Source: Caulobacter vibrioides
Lineage (GTDB): Bacteria > Pseudomonadota > Alphaproteobacteria > Caulobacterales > Caulobacteraceae
Reading direction: 5' to 3'
DNA: 35,421 bases
NCBI GenBank assembly: GCA_001449105.1
Contig: LNIY01000103.1
Coordinates: 1 to 35,421, forward strand
The number at the start of each line of letters is the position of its first letter. Position 1 is the stretch's first letter. Both the position numbers and the translations under genes were made by a program. Under the pieces are notes generated by a model, which worked only from the letters and a program-made list of their open reading frames with translations, made no database searches and was not told where the DNA came from. Below, piece by piece: positions 1 through 8,170 of the stretch.

Positions 1-75
1 CCCCCAGAGGGGGAGCATCTGCGCCGTGATAGATCCTCCCCCTCTGGGGGAGGTGGCCCGGAGGGCCGGAGGGGG
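1..75. repeat. Compound G+C-rich intergenic repeat, copy 1 (truncated by window edge)
   Basis: A perfect 15-bp inverted pair (1-15 and 36-50, CTCCCCCTCTGGGGG type) is followed by a smaller hairpin (GGCCCGGAGGGCC) and a G run. It matches copies 6 and 7 in reverse orientation, but one outer half is missing because the sequence starts inside the element. It lies upstream of shkA. Confidence 0.85.
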
Positions 76-117
76 CCGCCGCAGGCGGCTGCGATCCACC
101 CCCCCTTAACCCGCGAC

Positions 118-131
118 CGGTAATATTACCG
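118..131. promoter_or_regulatory. Perfect palindrome CGGTAATATTACCG just before the shkA start
   Basis: This 14-bp perfect palindrome is an A+T island in G+C-rich sequence and ends two bases before the shkA ATG. No Shine-Dalgarno sequence lies in the usual place. It could be a repressor or activator site, or part of a promoter for a very short-leader or leaderless transcript. No regulator is identified from sequence. Confidence 0.45.
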
Positions 132-133
132 CC

Positions 134-1687
134 ATGACCAAGCCTCGCGACGCCGTCTCCGCCGAACAGCTGGCCACCCTGAGCCACGAGTTCCGCACGC
201 CCCTGAACGGGGTGCTGGGCATGGCGCGCCTGCTGGAGAACACCCGGCTCACCGCCGAGCAGCGCTCCTATGTCGCGGCCCTGCGCGAGAGCGGCGATCA
301 CCTGCTGAGCCTGGTCAACGACGTGCTCGACTTCGCGCGCCTGGGCGCCACGGCGCTGGAGCTGCATCTGGCCCCGGTCGCGCCCGAGGACCTGCTGCGC
401 CAGGTGGCCGAGCTGATGAGCCCGCGCGCCCACGAGAAGGGCGTCGAGATCGCCTGGGCGGTCGAGCGCGGCCTGCCGCCGCTGCTGGCCGACGAGGGCC
501 GCCTGCGCCAGGTGCTGCTGAACTTCGCCGGCAACGCCGTGAAGTTCACCGAAAAAGGCGGCGTGCTGATCACCGCCCGCGACGCCGGGAACGGCCGCGT
601 GCGCTTTTCGGTCGCCGACACCGGCCCGGGCGTCGCCCCCGAGGCCCGCGAGAAGATTTTCGAGGCCTTCGTCCAGACCGACCCCTCGCACCAGGCCCAG
701 CTGGGCGGCGCGGGCCTCGGCCTGGCCATCGTCGCCCGCCTGGCCGCCGCCATGGAGGGCCAAGCCGGCGTCGGCGAGAATCACATGGGCGAAGGATTGG
801 GCGGCGGCGCCGACTTCTGGTTCGAGGCCCCGTTCGAACGCTGCGCCCAGATCGCCCCCGCCCCGCCGCTGGAAGGCCGGTTCGTCGCCGTCGTCTCGCC
901 CAACCCCGTGGTCCGCGAGGCCGTCGGCGCCCAGGCCATCGCCAGCGGCGCCTGGGTCAGGAACCTGGCCGGCCTCGACAAGGTCGAGACCCTGCCGGCC
1001 CAGACCGTGCTGCTGGTCGACGCGGCCCTGGCCGGTCCCGACCGTCCGCTGGCCGCCCCGGCCGGCCGCGCGGCCGTGGCCCTGCTGACCCCCGACCAGC
1101 GCGACCTGATCCCCAACCTCTCCAAGGCCGGCTTCTCGGGCTACCTGATCAAGCCGCTGCGCCGCACCTCGCTGGCCGCCCAGGTGCTGGCCGCCAAGCC
1201 GATCGACGCGGCGCTGGAGGCCCTGGTCACGCCGGCCGAGGCGCAGGACGACCGCATCGCCCCCGCCGCCGCCCCCGGCGCCCGCGTGCTGCTGGCCGAG
1301 GACAATCCGATCAACGCCCTGCTGGCCCGCACCCTGCTGGAGCGCGAGGGCTGCACCGTCGACCGCATCGCCAGCGGCGACGAGGCCGTGGCCGCCCTGT
1401 CGCGCGGGACCTACGACCTGGTCTTCATGGACCTGCGGATGCCGGGCCTGAACGGGCTGGAGGCCACCCGCGCCGTCCGCGCCAAGGGCGTCGACACCCC
1501 GATCCTGGCCCTGACCGCCGACGCCTTCGACGAGGACCGCCGCCAGTGCCTGCTGGCCGGCATGGACGACTTCCTGGTCAAGCCGCTGACCCCCGCCGCC
1601 CTGCGCGACGCCCTGTCGCGCTGGACCGGCCCCGACCGCCCCCGCCGCTGGACGAACGACGCGACGCGCGCCAAGGTCGCCGGCTGA
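134..1687 (+). CDS. shkA: Soluble hybrid histidine kinase ShkA with c-di-GMP-binding pseudo-receiver
   Basis: A cytoplasmic hybrid kinase of 517 residues with no membrane segment or sensor domain. The order is: HisKA with the phospho-accepting His18 (SHEFRTPLNG), HATPase with N-box Asn134, DTGPG at 162-166 and a glycine-rich lid near 191-198, a degenerate receiver at about 248-360, then a true receiver at about 384-495 with E389/D390, phospho-acceptor Asp433 and Lys483. In Caulobacter ShkA the first receiver binds c-di-GMP through an Arg, a Tyr and a second Arg, and an Asp-Asp-Arg motif sits in the linker. Here Arg323, Tyr337, Arg343 and DDR at 372-374 lie at the corresponding spacing. ShkA feeds phosphate through ShpA to TacA, which drives stalk and polar genes. 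The family match is seen; orthology is inferred from these residues and from the ampG neighbour. Confidence 0.85.
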   Translation: MTKPRDAVSAEQLATLSHEFRTPLNGVLGMARLLENTRLTAEQRSYVAALRESGDHLLSLVNDVLDFARLGATALELHLAPVAPEDLLRQVAELMSPRAHEKGVEIAWAVERGLPPLLADEGRLRQVLLNFAGNAVKFTEKGGVLITARDAGNGRVRFSVADTGPGVAPEAREKIFEAFVQTDPSHQAQLGGAGLGLAIVARLAAAMEGQAGVGENHMGEGLGGGADFWFEAPFERCAQIAPAPPLEGRFVAVVSPNPVVREAVGAQAIASGAWVRNLAGLDKVETLPAQTVLLVDAALAGPDRPLAAPAGRAAVALLTPDQRDLIPNLSKAGFSGYLIKPLRRTSLAAQVLAAKPIDAALEALVTPAEAQDDRIAPAAAPGARVLLAEDNPINALLARTLLEREGCTVDRIASGDEAVAALSRGTYDLVFMDLRMPGLNGLEATRAVRAKGVDTPILALTADAFDEDRRQCLLAGMDDFLVKPLTPAALRDALSRWTGPDRPRRWTNDATRAKVAG

Positions 1688-1727
1688 CGGCGGGTCTCCA
1701 GCCTTCCCGTCCACTTCGGGGAAGACC

Positions 1728-3107
1728 ATGACCGAGCAGACCACCGAGACGGCCGTCTCCGAGACGCCCCGGCCCGCCCGCAAGCCGCATGGCTGGCGCG
1801 AGGTGCTGACCGCCCTGCGCGAACCGCGCGTGCTGGTCACCCTGCTGCTGGGCTTCTCTTCGGGCCTGCCGTTCATGCTGGTGGGCAACACCCTGGGCTT
1901 CTGGCTGCGCGAGCAGGGCATCGAGCTGGCCGCCATCGGCTTCCTGTCGTGGGTGGGCATCGCCTATTCGCTGAAGTTCCTGTGGGCCCCGATCATCGAC
2001 CGGGTGGACCTGCCTCTGCTGGGGCGCCTAGGCCGCCGGCGCGGCTGGATGATCCTGACCCAGATCGTGGTCGGGATCGGCCTGTTCGGCATGGCCGCCG
2101 TGGGTCCAGGGGGGCACCTGTGGACCTTCGCCCTGCTGGCCGTGATCACCGCCTTCGCCGCCGCCAGCCAGGACACCGTCGTCGACGCCTGGCGGATCGA
2201 GCGGGCCGAAAGCCCCGACGACCTTGGCCTTCTGACCGCCGCCTTCCAGTTCGGCTATCGCGTCGCCATCCTGGCCACCGACGCCTGGATCCTGGTGGCT
2301 GCCGCCAAGATCGGCTGGCCGACCTCGTACCTGCTGTGCGCCGCGGCCATGGGGATCGGCCTGGCCGCCACCCTGTTCGCCGCCGAACCGGCCCGCACGC
2401 CCGCGGCGGCCACCGGCGTAGCCTCCGCGCCGCTGTGGACCCCCCGCGGCTTCTTCGACGCCGTGGTCGGCCCGTTCGTCACCTTCTTCCAGACCCACGG
2501 CCCCATGGCCCTGCTGATGCTGTGCACCGTGGCGCTCTACCGCCTGCCCGACTTCCTGATGGGGCCGATGGCCGCGCCGCTCTACACCGATCTGGGCCTG
2601 GCCAAGGAGATGATCGGGGCGGTGCGCACCTCGTTCGGCCTGGTCGCCACCTTCGTCGGCATCGCCCTAGCGGGCCTCAGCGCCGTGAAGCTGGGCTTCG
2701 AGAAGACCCTGGTGCTGGGCGCGGTGCTCGGCCCGGGCTCGAACCTGGCGTTCTCGGCCATGGCCCTGGCAGGGCCGGACATGAACGTCTTCATCGGCGC
2801 GATGATCGTCGACAACATCTCGACCGGCTTCGCCGGCGCGGCCCTGGTGGCCTACATGTCCAGCCTGACGAGCCTGGGCTACACCGCCACCCAGTACGCC
2901 CTCCTGTCGAGCACCTACGCCATGCTGGGCAAGTTCCTGAAGGGCTTCTCGGGCGCCGTCGTCGAGGGGCTGGAGAAGAGCTTCCCGCTGATGACCTCCT
3001 ACGCGATCTTCTTCGCGGGCACGGCGGCGGTGGGCATCCCGGTGGTGATCCTGTCGATCATCCTGTCGCAGCGCCAGAGCAAGGCCAAGGCGGCGGCGCA
3101 GGCGTAA
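1728..3107 (+). CDS. ampG: AmpG-type muropeptide MFS permease
   Basis: A 459-residue major facilitator with about 12 hydrophobic segments. The N-terminal part (LLLGFSSGLPFMLVGNTLGFW, residues about 38-58, and WAPIIDRVDLP after it) is characteristic of AmpG, which imports GlcNAc-anhydroMurNAc peptides across the inner membrane for cell-wall recycling. The residues after about 445 are a short Lys/Gln/Ala-rich cytoplasmic tail. The ATG follows GGGGAAG with good spacing, 40 bp after shkA, so co-transcription is possible. AmpG homologues in Caulobacter influence beta-lactam tolerance. Family assignment is firm; the exact substrate is inferred. Confidence 0.92.
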   Translation: MTEQTTETAVSETPRPARKPHGWREVLTALREPRVLVTLLLGFSSGLPFMLVGNTLGFWLREQGIELAAIGFLSWVGIAYSLKFLWAPIIDRVDLPLLGRLGRRRGWMILTQIVVGIGLFGMAAVGPGGHLWTFALLAVITAFAAASQDTVVDAWRIERAESPDDLGLLTAAFQFGYRVAILATDAWILVAAAKIGWPTSYLLCAAAMGIGLAATLFAAEPARTPAAATGVASAPLWTPRGFFDAVVGPFVTFFQTHGPMALLMLCTVALYRLPDFLMGPMAAPLYTDLGLAKEMIGAVRTSFGLVATFVGIALAGLSAVKLGFEKTLVLGAVLGPGSNLAFSAMALAGPDMNVFIGAMIVDNISTGFAGAALVAYMSSLTSLGYTATQYALLSSTYAMLGKFLKGFSGAVVEGLEKSFPLMTSYAIFFAGTAAVGIPVVILSIILSQRQSKAKAAAQA

Positions 3108-3120
3108 GGCCAGCGCGGTG

Positions 3121-3213
3121 AATGATCCTCGTCCTTCGACAAGCTCAGGATGAGGATCATTCAAAGGCGCGGGCAGCGGAAAAACCTCATCCTGAGCCTG
3201 TCGAAGGACGAGG
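3121..3213. repeat. Inverted pair of CTTCGACAAGCTCAGGATGA-type repeats
   Basis: Two copies of a common alphaproteobacterial intergenic word lie in opposite orientation (about 3128-3155 and 3185-3213) around a 29-bp spacer, giving a large stem. The left copy also has a perfect 10-bp flanking inverted repeat (AATGATCCTC at 3121-3130, GAGGATCATT at 3152-3161). It sits between the convergent ampG and amine oxidase genes and may end transcription or act as a processing or attenuating hairpin. There is no T tract. Confidence 0.75.
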
Positions 3214-3263
3214 TTTCGTCTCAGACGCCGGGCGTCGACACGGCCTTGCGCTGAGCCCGCCCC

Positions 3264-5012
3264 CTAGCAGGCGCAGATCAGCGGGTAGTTGGTCGTGTCG
3301 GCGATGGTGGTCATGCCGTAGTAGTCCACCAGCACCGACTCGGCCGTGCAGAAGGCCCCTTCGACCCAGGCCTGGTCGTTGGAATAGGCCTCGCCGATGA
3401 TGAACAGGTTGGCCGACGCCGCCCCGGGCACGAGGCCCGTGGGCTGGCGGATCCTCTGCATCACGTCGCAGATGTCGTAGTGCGCGGCCCAGGCGTGATA
3501 GCCGGCCCCGAACGGGTTCAGCGAGAAGTCGTTGAAGATCGCCTCGACCGGCCAGGGGATCTGGTGGGCGGCGTTCGGGTCGCCCCAGTGCACCTTGGCC
3601 AGTTCCAGCAGCACCATGCGGATCATGGTGTCGGTGGCCTTGCGCGGGCCGAACAGCACCTGGTGGTCCTGGTCGATCGGCACCTTGCGGCGCTCGGTGA
3701 CGTCGACCTCCAGCTCCTGCCAGAACTGCACGTACTGCATGTCGTCGTACGAGGCCAGGACGCCGTAGGCCGGGTTCTGCGCCCCGTCGCTGTTGTCGCC
3801 GAAATAGTAGACCTGGCGCAGCGGCAGGTCGGTGATGGTCGGGCCGAAGGTGTTTGGCGCGCCCCCCAGGCTGGGCGGATAGGGCACGTTCGGATCGTTC
3901 CACCACGGATGATCGAAGAACAGCATCACCCGCATCGACGGCTGGCGGATCACTCCGTCGATATAGAGCTGCACGCCCTCGGCGTTGAGGATGTCGAGCG
4001 TGCCGCCTGGCATGTCGGCGTACTGGGTGGCCTCGGCCACCAGGTCCAGCGACGCCGGCGGCATGGCCAGGAAGGCGTTCTGCGTGGTCTGCACGGCCCC
4101 GCCCTTGAACGGCGTCTCGGCGCTGGCCAGGCGGTAATTGACCGTCTCGCCCTCCAGCCAGATCGAGTGCAGGCGGGTGCGCTGGGTCAGGTCGAAGGTC
4201 ACCCCCGCCTTGGCAGCCGCGGCCTTGGTCTGCTGGTAGAGCTCGACGAACACCTGCGAGTAGCCGCCGCTGAGCGTCTTGAACGCCCCGCCCGGCGCGA
4301 ACTCGCCGTTGTAGACGGCGGCGTTGGCGGCGTTCCAGTTGATGACGTTGGAGGTGTAGCCGCCAGCGTCGGCGGCGTACTCGTAGCCCTCGTTGCCGGC
4401 CTGGTCGTAGAAGACGTTCCAGTAGCCGATGTTGCCGGCGATCGAGCCCGGCGGATAGACGAACGAGTTGAACGTCGCCGGCAGCCGGCCCGAGCCGTAG
4501 AAGGCGCACTGCTGCGAGCGGGTCGAGACCGGAGCGTTCCCGGTGATCAGGGCCGAGATGTTCGAGAACAGCGTGGCGGCCGGCTTCTCGTTGTTGCCGG
4601 GCGTGTTGTAGGGCGCGGGATGGGTCGCCAGGTCGTTCTGGTAGATGTGCTCCTCGCGCAGGAACAGCAGCGGATTGTCGGTGGTGTTGAAGTCGATGAT
4701 CTTGCCCGCCAGGCCCAGCGCCTCGATGGTCAGGGTCACCAGCTGGTGGCCTTCGCTCTTGGCCGCGTCCCACTGGATGAAGCGCATGCCGCCGGCCTCG
4801 ATGTAGGACTGGCGCGGATCGTCGTTGCAGAAGTGGGTGACGATGCGGCCAGCCGGCAGGCGCGTGCCCGAGCCCGGCCCCTCGAAGGCGTAGTCGCCCC
4901 ACTCGTAGAGCTGGATCGTGTCGCCGGAGACCGCCTTGCCGCCGGTGACCAGCCGCCAGGCCGTGTAGAGCCCCGCCGGCCCCGCGCCGAAGATCGTGTA
5001 GGTCGTTCCCAT
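3264..5012 (-). CDS. FAD-dependent amine oxidase family protein (L-amino acid oxidase-like)
   Basis: A flavoprotein of 582 residues. The N-terminal Rossmann fold has the dinucleotide motif FGAGPAG (8-14) and an acidic residue at the end of the second strand (LYEWG). A flavin-contact motif AGGMRF follows at about 73-78. The C-terminal GEAYSNDQAWVEGA (540-553) is the second FAD-binding signature of the monoamine/L-amino acid oxidase superfamily. Members oxidise an amine or amino acid with release of hydrogen peroxide. There is no signal peptide, so it is probably cytoplasmic. The frame is open 34 codons further upstream, but the ATG at 5012 directly precedes the Rossmann motif and follows GGGGAGAGGG, so I chose it. 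It stands alone between repeats, and the substrate is unknown. Confidence 0.8.
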   Translation of the reverse strand: MGTTYTIFGAGPAGLYTAWRLVTGGKAVSGDTIQLYEWGDYAFEGPGSGTRLPAGRIVTHFCNDDPRQSYIEAGGMRFIQWDAAKSEGHQLVTLTIEALGLAGKIIDFNTTDNPLLFLREEHIYQNDLATHPAPYNTPGNNEKPAATLFSNISALITGNAPVSTRSQQCAFYGSGRLPATFNSFVYPPGSIAGNIGYWNVFYDQAGNEGYEYAADAGGYTSNVINWNAANAAVYNGEFAPGGAFKTLSGGYSQVFVELYQQTKAAAAKAGVTFDLTQRTRLHSIWLEGETVNYRLASAETPFKGGAVQTTQNAFLAMPPASLDLVAEATQYADMPGGTLDILNAEGVQLYIDGVIRQPSMRVMLFFDHPWWNDPNVPYPPSLGGAPNTFGPTITDLPLRQVYYFGDNSDGAQNPAYGVLASYDDMQYVQFWQELEVDVTERRKVPIDQDHQVLFGPRKATDTMIRMVLLELAKVHWGDPNAAHQIPWPVEAIFNDFSLNPFGAGYHAWAAHYDICDVMQRIRQPTGLVPGAASANLFIIGEAYSNDQAWVEGAFCTAESVLVDYYGMTTIADTTNYPLICAC

Positions 5013-5132
5013 GGCCCTCTCCCCGTTCGGCCGCGACCGCGACCCTGACGTGCATCGGCGATACTTCGCGCAGCCGGGGAACGGGCGACTGTGCGAAATC
5101 CGACAGGTAACCAAGAAAAACGGAAACTCTTC

Positions 5133-5263
5133 TCCTCCCCCGCTTGCGGGGGAGGGGGACCGGCGAAGCCGGTGGAGGGGGCGAGACTGGGCGCTGTGCC
5201 GGCCGTCGCCCCTCCGTCACGGCGCGTATCCGCACCGCGCCACCTCCCCCGTTGCTCGGGGGA
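5133..5263. repeat. Compound G+C-rich intergenic repeat, copy 2
   Basis: Two opposed half-units. The left half has a CCTCCCCC…GGGGGAGG hairpin, then a small CCGGCGAAGCCGG hairpin and GGAGGGGG. The right half mirrors it and ends in CTCCCCCGTTGCTCGGGGGAG. It is the same subtype as copy 8, with a shared CGCGTATCCGCA block. It lies in the 310-bp gap between the amine oxidase and the peptide transporter, which holds only this repeat and the terminator. Confidence 0.85.
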
Positions 5264-5297
5264 GAAAAAGAAAAAGGCCCCGGATCGCTCCGGGGCC
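5264..5297 (-). terminator. Rho-independent terminator of the POT transporter gene
   Basis: On the minus strand the stem GGCCCCGGA…TCCGGGGCC (5276-5297) is followed by a T-rich tract (TTTTTCTTTTT), about 25 bp after the transporter stop codon. Confidence 0.85.
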
Positions 5298-5322
5298 TTG
5301 GTCTTTCGCGGTGTCGCCGGGA

Positions 5323-7224
5323 TCAGTCGGCGATGGTGGCGGTGTCGGTCGGGGCGGCGTGATGCTCGTCCGAACCGTGCGACCACTTCTTGAGGAAGGG
5401 CGAGGCGATCAGGAACAGCACGCCGATGGCGGCGGCGATCAGGCCGATCACGTTGAACACCTGCAGCGAGGTGCGCAGCGCCGCTTCTGGGTCCAGCACC
5501 TGGCCGCCCACGGTCTCGACCGAGGTCAGGCCGGCGATGAAGCCGCCGACGTACTGGGCGATGGCCACGGCCATGAACCATACGGCCATGATGAACGACA
5601 CCATCGAGGCCGGCGACAGCTTGGTCATCTGCGACAGGCCGACCGGCGACATGCACAGCTCGCCGGTGGTGTGCAGCATGTACATCAGCACCAGGAAGAA
5701 CAGCGGCATGCGGAAGGCGCCGTCGGCGAAGGTCGAGCCCCACTGCAGCACCAGGAAGCCGAGGCCCACCTGCAGCAAAGCCAGGCCGAACTTCACGACC
5801 GGGTTCGGATCCTTGTTGCGACGGCCCAGCGCCGTCCAGATGGCGGCGAAGACCGGGGCGAAGATCAGGATCCAGCCGGCGTTCAGGGCCTGGGTCTGGG
5901 CGGCGTTGAAGCTGGAGTCGATCCACAGCGTCCTGGCCGGATCGATGGCGGCGGCCGAAAGCTGGGCGGGCGTGGCGAAGGTCACCGCGCCGCCGAACCA
6001 CTGCACCGGGGCCGAGGTCAGGTTGAGGTTGACGTTGGTGGCCGCGAACAGGTTCAGCGACGAGCCGGCCTGTTCGAACAGGGTCCAGAACACCACCGCG
6101 CCGAAGATCAGGAACAGCGCCAGGGCCAGGCGCTCGCGCTCGACCTTCTGCACCTTGGTGAACATGAACCACAGCACGTAGCCGATCGAACCGATCATGC
6201 CCGCGACCAGGGTCACGCCGACGATGGCGCTGCGCTGGACCAGGAAGAACACGCCCAGCACGCCGACCAGCGACAGGGCGTAGATCAAGTGCTCGCGGGT
6301 CAGGGGACCTGCGACCTTCTCCTTCAGCTTCTTGGGCTCGGGCGCCTCGCCCTTGCCCATCAGCCAGGGCTTGCCCAGCACGAAGACGACGAAGCCGGCC
6401 AGCATGCCCAGGCCGGCGAGGCCGAAGCCCGCCCACCAGCCGATCTTGATGCCCAGCAGGCCGCAGAGGATCGAGGCCCAGAACGAGCCGAGGTTGATGC
6501 CGTAGTAATAGAGGGTGAAGCCCGGGTCGCGACGCGGGTCGCCCTGCGGGTAGAGCTGGCCGACGATGGTCGAGATGTTGGGCTTGAGGAAGCCGACGCC
6601 GACGATGATCAGCGAAAGCGCCAGCCAGAAGATGTTCAGGTAGGTCGGGTCACGGCCCTCGACGCCCAGGCTGTACTGGCCCTTGGGCAGCACGGCCGGG
6701 ATCGGGGCGGCGGCCGGCAGGTCCTTGATCTCGAAGTCGCCGGTCTTGGTGGCCGAGACGTCGTAGGGCTTGCCCGCGACCACCAGCTTGGCGACGCGCT
6801 CGCCGCCGCGGCCGTCGGCCTGGAAGCTGTAGGTCTGGCCGGCATAGGTCAGGGTCTGGGTGGCGGGCTTGCCTTCCACCGCCATGGCCAGGTGGCCAGC
6901 GACCAGCAGGATGGCGCCGAAGGCCACGGCCTTGCGGGTGCCCAGCCACTTGTCGGCCAGGAAGCCGCCGATCAGCGGCAGCAGATAGACCAGGGAGGTG
7001 TAGGAGCCGTAGTGGCCGTTGGCGACCTTCGGGTCGAAAAGGAAGTGCTGCGTCAGATAGAAGATCAGGATGGCCCGCATGCCGTAGTAGGAGAACCGCT
7101 CCCACATCTCGGCGAAAAACAGGATGATCAGCCCTTTCGGGTGTTCCTTGATGAGCTGAAAAAAGACCGGCAGGCCCGTCACCAACGTGACGAGAATGCC
7201 GGCGACAACGACAATGCTATTCAT
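5323..7224 (-). CDS. Proton-dependent oligopeptide transporter (POT/PTR2 family)
   Basis: An inner-membrane peptide:H+ symporter of 633 residues. The POT proton-coupling signature ExxERFxYYG is at 39-48, and the second PTR2 motif (GFLKPNISTIVGQLY…YYYGINLG) is at about 211-246. About 14 hydrophobic segments are visible. Typical bacterial POT proteins have 450-520 residues. The excess here is mainly a hydrophilic insert at about 118-196, between the third and fourth transmembrane segments, on the predicted periplasmic side; a further long loop lies in the second half. Its gene follows no obvious partner and ends in a strong terminator, so it is probably monocistronic. Substrates are likely di- and tripeptides by family. 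Confidence 0.93.
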   Translation of the reverse strand: MNSIVVVAGILVTLVTGLPVFFQLIKEHPKGLIILFFAEMWERFSYYGMRAILIFYLTQHFLFDPKVANGHYGSYTSLVYLLPLIGGFLADKWLGTRKAVAFGAILLVAGHLAMAVEGKPATQTLTYAGQTYSFQADGRGGERVAKLVVAGKPYDVSATKTGDFEIKDLPAAAPIPAVLPKGQYSLGVEGRDPTYLNIFWLALSLIIVGVGFLKPNISTIVGQLYPQGDPRRDPGFTLYYYGINLGSFWASILCGLLGIKIGWWAGFGLAGLGMLAGFVVFVLGKPWLMGKGEAPEPKKLKEKVAGPLTREHLIYALSLVGVLGVFFLVQRSAIVGVTLVAGMIGSIGYVLWFMFTKVQKVERERLALALFLIFGAVVFWTLFEQAGSSLNLFAATNVNLNLTSAPVQWFGGAVTFATPAQLSAAAIDPARTLWIDSSFNAAQTQALNAGWILIFAPVFAAIWTALGRRNKDPNPVVKFGLALLQVGLGFLVLQWGSTFADGAFRMPLFFLVLMYMLHTTGELCMSPVGLSQMTKLSPASMVSFIMAVWFMAVAIAQYVGGFIAGLTSVETVGGQVLDPEAALRTSLQVFNVIGLIAAAIGVLFLIASPFLKKWSHGSDEHHAAPTDTATIAD

Positions 7225-7424
7225 TCTCGACCTTGACTGTATTCAAGTCAGATAGGGCGACGCCAACGGTCGTTTCGCCCTTCCCTCCCCGGTTCGCGGG
7301 GAGAAGATCACGCGGCTTTCCGTTTCACAAGCAAAGGCTTGCCGGGAGGGAGCGGTTGGGGCGCGCCGCGCGTTTCATTGGCTGCAAGTTCCGCAACGAC
7401 ACCCTCAACGCCTGGGGAACGCCC

Positions 7425-7994
7425 ATGCACACGTCAGACCCGAACCATCCGATCACCTGCGCCCGCGAAAGCGGCCGCGTCCGCGTGCTGTTCGAAGGCC
7501 ACGAGATCGCCGACAGCGACGACGTCCTGGTGCTGCGCGAGGCCGACTATCCGCCCGTCCGCTACTTTCCGCGCGACGACGTGGCCATGGCCTTCCTGCG
7601 CCGGTCGGACAAGACCACCCGCTGCCCCTACAAGGGCTCGGCCAGCTACTACACGATCTATCGCGACGGCCAGATCATCGAGGACGCCGTGTGGTCGTAC
7701 GAGGCGCCGCTTCCGGGCATGGAGCGCCTGACCGGGCGCCTGGCCTTCTATCCCCAGCACGTCGACTTCCAGAACGACGCCCTGAGCCCGGCCGAGACGG
7801 CGATCATCCCGCCGGGAACGGCCCCGCGCGACGCCCGCGACATCGACGCCATCGTCCGCCACACCGACAGCGGCTCGGGCTCCAGCCAGGCCGAGCACTG
7901 GGACGCCAACGTCTCGATGCCCGACGACGAGGCCTGGGAAGGCGACGAGGATCAGGTCATAGGCCGCCCATATCATGGGACCGGTTCGATCTGA
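7425..7994 (+). CDS. DUF427 domain protein
   Basis: A soluble protein of 189 residues with a DUF427 core: VRVLFEGHEIADSDDVLVLRE near the N-terminus, then YFPRDDV, CPYKGSASYY and an AVWSYEAP stretch, all typical of this small beta-sheet family. The biochemical role is unknown. The ATG at 7425 follows GGGGAAC. An in-frame start at 7233 would add 64 basic, non-family residues, so it is rejected. The acidic C-terminal tail (about 165-185, Asp/Glu-rich) follows the domain. The gene is monocistronic by spacing. Confidence 0.85.
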   Translation: MHTSDPNHPITCARESGRVRVLFEGHEIADSDDVLVLREADYPPVRYFPRDDVAMAFLRRSDKTTRCPYKGSASYYTIYRDGQIIEDAVWSYEAPLPGMERLTGRLAFYPQHVDFQNDALSPAETAIIPPGTAPRDARDIDAIVRHTDSGSGSSQAEHWDANVSMPDDEAWEGDEDQVIGRPYHGTGSI

Positions 7995-8170
7995 GGGCCG
8001 ACGGTTAACTGTGAAGTCGGCAGGTCGACACAAGTCACTGTGTTGGAACGCACATTTTTGTGACGCCGTGGCTCCGTTCGCTCTTGCCAAGCGTTGCAAC
8101 CCGGGAGATCGTATCAAATGAAACCGCCCGCTCCCGCCCCCAAGGGAGACCAGAGGCGGGGGAGGAAGAC

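Noticed and set aside
4736..7236. Long frames on both strands over the amine oxidase and peptide transporter.
   Set aside because: They overlap genes with intact family motifs and show only biased composition.
8029..8044. An inverted ACACA/TGTGT pair before the small membrane protein gene.
   Set aside because: Five-base arms with an irregular centre, distant from a convincing promoter; too weak to call a site.
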